From: Beta vulgaris subsp. vulgaris
Taxonomy: Eukaryota > Streptophyta > Magnoliopsida > Caryophyllales > Amaranthaceae
Reading direction: 5' to 3'
Assembly: GCF_026745355.1 (NCBI RefSeq)
Contig: NC_079207.1
Coordinates: 10,547,764-10,611,763 of the forward strand
Length of the DNA: 64,000 bases
Shown here: positions 59,301 to 64,000 of the stretch, piece by piece
Numbering within the stretch: the first letter of the stretch is position 1
Layout: each line of letters opens with the position of its first letter
The notes under the pieces: generated by a model
Told to the model about the DNA's origin: nothing
Seen by the model: only the letters and a program-made list of their open reading frames with translations
Databases searched by the model: none
Made by a program: the position numbers and the translations under genes

Positions 59301-61060
59301 AAGTGATATGTATTAGAGCTTATAAGCATTGTTGGAGTCTTAAAAATAATGTAATCCTTAATCGGTTGTGAAATCACAAAGTTTGTTGATGAAACTATAA
59401 TGTAAACACATCAATGAACCTCATACTGAAACAAAAGTGTAGACTTTTGAGTTGTAGGTTCATCAATGAGCGAACTATATTAGATCAACGTATAAAAAAG
59501 AAAATGATTCATTTAACATAATTCATAGATTTATACATGAAAAATTGACTCTTTAAATAATTGGTAAACATTCTAATTAGCTTCAAAACTTGTAGCTATT
59601 TCTTATTTCTTATTCATTTTCCATTTCCATAGAGTAGGTGATGTGGATGTTGCAAAACAGCCTAGCTTAATTATGCTTTAAAGAAGAATAATATTTCATG
59701 AAATAAAGTTTAATTTCCATTAAAGAAGAAATTCATCAATGAATCTGCTCACAAGGTGCATCATATAGTTGCTTGTGGTGCATCATATAAATGCCAAAGA
59801 CAGGATGCACTAATCTAAGTATTAACTTCTTTTTTATTTTTCAAAAATAAAATCTAATTATATGAATGCATTATGGTATTCGTGTTTAAAAAACTATACG
59901 TTTATATCGGCTTACATACAAAGTGACAATTTTTGGTGATTTTTATGAAAGTAACTATCATATCATCTCTTATATTATTTTGAGCAATTCGTCTTGCGTG
60001 TACCTGGTTCACATTAAAAATATTGTCGACTATGCCCAGACACGTGCCCCGCTACAAACTAGTCACTCCCACTTTTCAAAATCTGCGATTTTCTCTCTCT
60101 TTAATAAGATTCTCTCGCTCTAAAATTTTAACAAAAACAGTTGTTCAGAACAAACATACACTATATCCTTGTCAAAATACACTATCATGCCAACATTGTA
60201 ACGATTGATGATGATAATTTTGTGTAATATACAAATAAACTACATTATATCATGTCAAAACACGCTATATCTCGCAACTCTATCATGCCAAAGAACACAG
60301 CAAAACACTATCATGTCAATATACACTATCTCATGTAAAACACTCGTGCCAAAAAACTCAGCAAAATTCTATCATGTCAACAAAATACACTATCAGGAGA
60401 GAGAAGTTATCAGAAGAGAGAAAGAGTGGAAAACTGAACGTGACAAAAACTGAAAGTTGTAATCATTACCACTCACCTTATATGAATCGAGTACACACTA
60501 ATTTAGTATGCCAGGTTCTTATTAGTTTATTTATATTTTGAGAATATATATACTATTTGCATATATGCAATTCAAATTCAGCAAAGCTCATTAATATTTA
60601 TCCTTTGGAAGGGAACCTATAAATCTATAATGAGTGGGAAGTAAACAGAAAAATAGATAGTAAAATAATAAAAGGGAATATAAATTCCTCCAATTAATGG
60701 AATGAGATCTGTTTGCCATATATATAGATATAGGATACCCATATTTTTTTTTATCAACGTCACTTGCGGAAAGCAGAGGTCCAAAGAAATCGCCCATTTC
60801 CTCATAAATCATAATGAAAGCAAACATAACATTGCAATTATCTGCATCAACATTTTCACTAAATTTCAATTGAATTCAATTTTTTTGGTACCCATTGAAT
60901 TAAAAAGCAACGTCCTTTTAGGCTTTTACCCTCCAAATTCAAGCTGTTCCCAGCATCGCCTTTATTCATCGTGTACAAATTTGTGTTAACAGCCAAACAG
61001 GGCACTAATTCCAGAGAGGAGAGAGAAAGTGTCTGTGTGTTTGTGTTGAATGAGGAGGTG
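59301..61060. other. Intergenic; degenerate CACTATCATG repeats at 60150-60400
   Basis: Contains irregular copies of acactat(c)atgtcaa resembling 19250-19560. The final ~300 bp before the protease ATG is probably promoter and 5' UTR, with purine-rich agagaggagagagaaag just upstream of the start. Confidence 0.5.
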
Positions 61061-61177
61061 ATGGGTGCAGCAGGGTCGAAGCTGGAAAAAGCTCTTGGTG
61101 AACAATTTCCTGAGGGTGAGCGTTACTTCGGCCTCGAAAATTTTGGCAATACTTGTTATTGTAACAGTGTTTTACAG
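61061..61177 (+). CDS. Ubiquitin-specific protease, UBP3/UBP4-like, first exon (partial gene)
   Basis: Exon 1 encodes 39 aa, [10 protein letters not shown] through CNSVLQ, ending CAG before GTTTGA. The start ATG is chosen because [20 protein letters not shown] is the N-terminus of the plant UBP3/UBP4 family; an upstream in-frame Met at 60971 is probably 5' [16 protein letters not shown] is the Cys box of USP-class deubiquitinases, with C32 as the nucleophile. The His box and remaining exons lie beyond the window. Gly2 with Ser6 fits an N-myristoylation signal (inference). Family members remove ubiquitin from conjugates, and UBP3/UBP4 are needed for pollen in Arabidopsis. No second exon (expected to begin ALYFC) was found up to 64000, so intron 1 exceeds 2.8 kb. 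Confidence 0.9.
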
Positions 61178-64000
61178 GTTTGATTTTTCTTTTTCACCCA
61201 TTATTATTTATTTACTTCCATTTTTTTTTGTAATCTATTAGATTTTATGTAATTTTATGCTATGGTATGTGGAATTTGAATATGGGTATGGTTTATTTTG
61301 TCCCAATTTTTGTGGGATTTATAAAAGATTGGATTTTGATATATGGGATTTGTGTGAAATATTAGATAAGTAGAGTAATTTGATTTAGCTTAAGCATAGA
61401 AGTATGAGAATTTCCTGGTATCAAGAAGGATGATTAAGATTGCATTTGGGTGATATTTTAGGTAAGAGAGGTGATGGTGGAATGTTGGGCTGTTATGAAG
61501 TTGTGATGTTAAGATCTATGCAACACTCTGGTTCATTGACTTTTGTTGTTTCTCCATTAGTAGATTAGGGTTTGGAATTGGGTCGAATAATTTGCGATGT
61601 TAATGCTCCTATTCATGTCAAGCTACAAGATTGTAATCCAAATTACTTTGTGCGGTCAGATTTTGTATGAGAAGCATTTTTCGCGCTGCACATTGACTGT
61701 GATGTGGTGAAACTAATTCTGTTTTCAGTAAATGGAGTAGATACCCCTGCCTCCTAGCTGGGAATGTTTAATTTTTGACTTGAGTGTTTATTACCAAACT
61801 CCTTGTACCTCTATGATAATGGTTACTTCAATGGGTTCCTTACAAGTTCACAATGGAAACTATGGGCTATGTCTACGGTGGAGTATGGGCCCGCATCTTT
61901 GGCAAAGTTTTTGCGGTTGGATATTAAATCCGTTGGTTAGATACCATGACTAATAGACTAATAGATCATGTTTTGATACAGAATGATACCACACGGTGTG
62001 TTCGATATTCTCAACATACTACGTTCACTACTAAACCATGCGTAAAACTTAAGTATGTACTTGTACACCTTTGTATATTCCATAATGTAACTCCATAACT
62101 TACATGCAAGTTCAACAAGATAATGTCGTGAATAATATTGGTGGTCTAACATATGAGATTATGCATCTTTCCTGTAATCAAGGATTTGCTATATTTATGA
62201 CAAAAAGGAAAAATATCCATTATGAGTAATGTGACTCGTCTCTAAAAACCGAGATATAAGGTAATGCGTTTATTAGCTGCTCCTAAGGTAAAGATAGAGT
62301 GGTCAGTGATTACTTCTCTAGGGTCTAGTGAGGAGGAAAAGAATGTAATGAATAGGAAATATCATCCTCTTACTTCTTAAGAGATCGTATATAAATTTAT
62401 ATGCATGCCGAACTGTAGAGACCATTAACATTCAAAATATGACAATACCCTAGTGACCTTGAAAGGACGTCAGTGAAGTTGTAATTGATCTATATTAGTG
62501 TTTCCACATGTCTATAGAGGATGTTTATATATCCTCTTGTTTTCCAGGGAGTTTCTATTTCTTGCTTAAACTAGTAGTATGTATTAAGGACAGGGGCGGA
62601 TCCAGGATTTCTGGTGAGGGATAGCGCAATTGCGCGTTACTAAATATGAAAAAAGCAAACAAATCAAAACGGCTAAATTCAAAATATTACAAAATCCATA
62701 TACAACTACTTCAGTAAAAGAAAACTACAATTGTTCACTATGATTCTAAAATTTTGGAATAGACTTACAATCATAAGAAATTTTACTTTAATAAAAGAAT
62801 ATTACCATTATTCTCAATAAGTTCTAAAATTGGAACCGATTCAGAATAGCATCAAATTTTACATCTAAAAACAAAATCAACAATACTAAATTTATACCCA
62901 TCAAAAATAATTCGGTAATAACCCACACAATTAAGATTCACTAACTATTCCTGTAAAAAAATCACTAACAATTCAGAAAAATCATAATTCACTAACAATT
63001 TACACAATTAAAAATTCAGGAAAACCGTAATTAACTAGACCCTCACACAAATTGTAGTTCACTGACATTATATTCACACAAAACACAACTCTTCAAAATT
63101 CACACAATTAACAATTATTGACAAATTACCAACTCTAAGTTCAATTCATAGAGCCAGAAACTTCCATTGGATCCCCACTCATAGAGCCAGAAACATCAAA
63201 TTGCATACAATTATTTAACTTCCCTTTCCTAGTTAAATCATCCACCATTATCTTCATTGAAGCTCGGCAACTTCACCACCATTTTCATCATCATTCAATG
63301 ACGGGATTTTCTCATGAGGAAGCAACGCTTTTGCTGCAATCTTCCACCAATAAGAGGGAGTAGAAACACCAGTTGAATTAGGGCTGGTTCACTGCTACAC
63401 ACTTTCCCTTTCCCTTTCTTTGCTCTTTCTCTCTTCTCAAAGAGAACTCTTTTTTTTTTTAAGAAAACAGGGGTACCAGATGCTACCCCTTGTGACTTAG
63501 TGGCTCCGCTACTGATTAAGGGGGTATTAAAAGAAAAAAATGAAGAGAATAAAGGTAGATGGAGGTAGTGGTAGATGGCATGAGGTAGTTATTGTGCAAG
63601 GACTAGGTAGGAACGCATTTTAGGGTAATAGTTAACCATCATCCCCCTAGACTAATGTAGTAGAAGAGATGATGTAGATATTAGTCATGAATCATGATAG
63701 AAGAAGGTAGAGATAAATAAAAAGCGAACTATACCCCCTTAATACATTATCCTCAATTCAAGCCAACCCTTAAAGTAGTAGAATGAATTAATCTAATATT
63801 CCCATAGTGAAGATGACAAAGCTCAACAATCCCAACTTTTTGTGCAACATGTAGTCACCCTTTTCATTATCTTCTATGTGTTCATGTCTAGCTATATATG
63901 GGAAAGTATGGTTGATAGCTTCAGATTAGGCTCGACGCTCTAAGCAAGGGTGATGGCATAGATATTGATGGTGTTCGCACTGTGATGCATATTGTGAAGA
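61178..64000 (+). other. Intron 1 of UBP3/4-like gene (to window end)
   Basis: Starts GTTTGATT. It holds the hAT-like element at 62591-63514 and otherwise AT-rich sequence without a recognised exon. Its end is outside the window. Confidence 0.6.
62591..63514. mobile_element. hAT-like element in UBP intron
   Basis: Ends caggggcggatccagg and (minus strand) cagtagcggagccact. Flanks attaagga (62583-62590) and attaaggg (63515-63522) match at 7 of 8. It is 924 bp with no transposase. The terminal type matches 14672-15632. Confidence 0.88.

Overview
This is a nuclear segment of a flowering plant, most likely a eudicot. Introns follow GT..AG rules, one gene carries a plastid transit peptide, intergenic DNA is very AT-rich, and nearly every plant transposon class is present with recognisable ends. 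The exact lineage cannot be fixed from the sequence alone.

Four host genes can be supported. A compact intronless C2H2 zinc-finger gene of the STOP1 type lies at 4438-5301 (minus). A three-exon R2R3-MYB gene resembling the MYB53/92/93 suberin-regulator group lies at 22929-24479 (minus). A two-exon gene for plastid ribosomal protein L29 lies at 54127-56565 (minus). The first exon of a UBP3/UBP4-type ubiquitin-specific protease lies at 61061-61177 (plus), and the rest of that gene runs off the right edge. The four genes are unrelated in function and nothing suggests a cluster.

The rest is layered mobile DNA, much of it dated by nesting and target-site duplications (TSDs). 0-13 kb: a poly(A)-tailed repeat, a 5'-truncated LINE, a SINE, hAT and Stowaway MITEs, TA-tract-anchored repeats, and a decayed Mutator-like element (MULE) split by a CACTA element. 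13-16 kb: a Sirevirus-like solo LTR split by a hAT element. 18-19 kb: two Helitrons, 5' end to 5' end. 22-26 kb: the MYB gene with a LINE fragment in intron 1, then a stack of three nested MITEs. 26-30 kb: a second solo LTR split by the second poly(A) repeat, and a second CACTA element split by a Tourist-like MITE. 31-37 kb: two miniature LTR (TRIM-like) elements, a foldback element and a SINE. 41.7-47.3 kb: a decayed Ty1-copia element with short LTRs and a Helitron in its reverse transcriptase. 48-52 kb: a ~270-bp tandem array, a MITE swollen by ATT repeats, and a 7-bp minisatellite. 52-53 kb: a MULE with a GC-rich payload. 56.8-57.9 kb: another MULE just upstream of the RPL29 start. 58-59.3 kb: a ~290-bp tandem array. 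62.6-63.5 kb: a hAT element in the protease intron.

I found no CRISPR array, operon or obviously new biochemical system. The most unusual signals are structural: a hairpin conserved by a compensatory base pair in two diverged poly(A) repeats, the abutting Helitrons, the copia reading frame interrupted without a TSD, a TRIM-like family with 60-75-bp LTRs, and a SINE whose target appears to supply half of its internal promoter.
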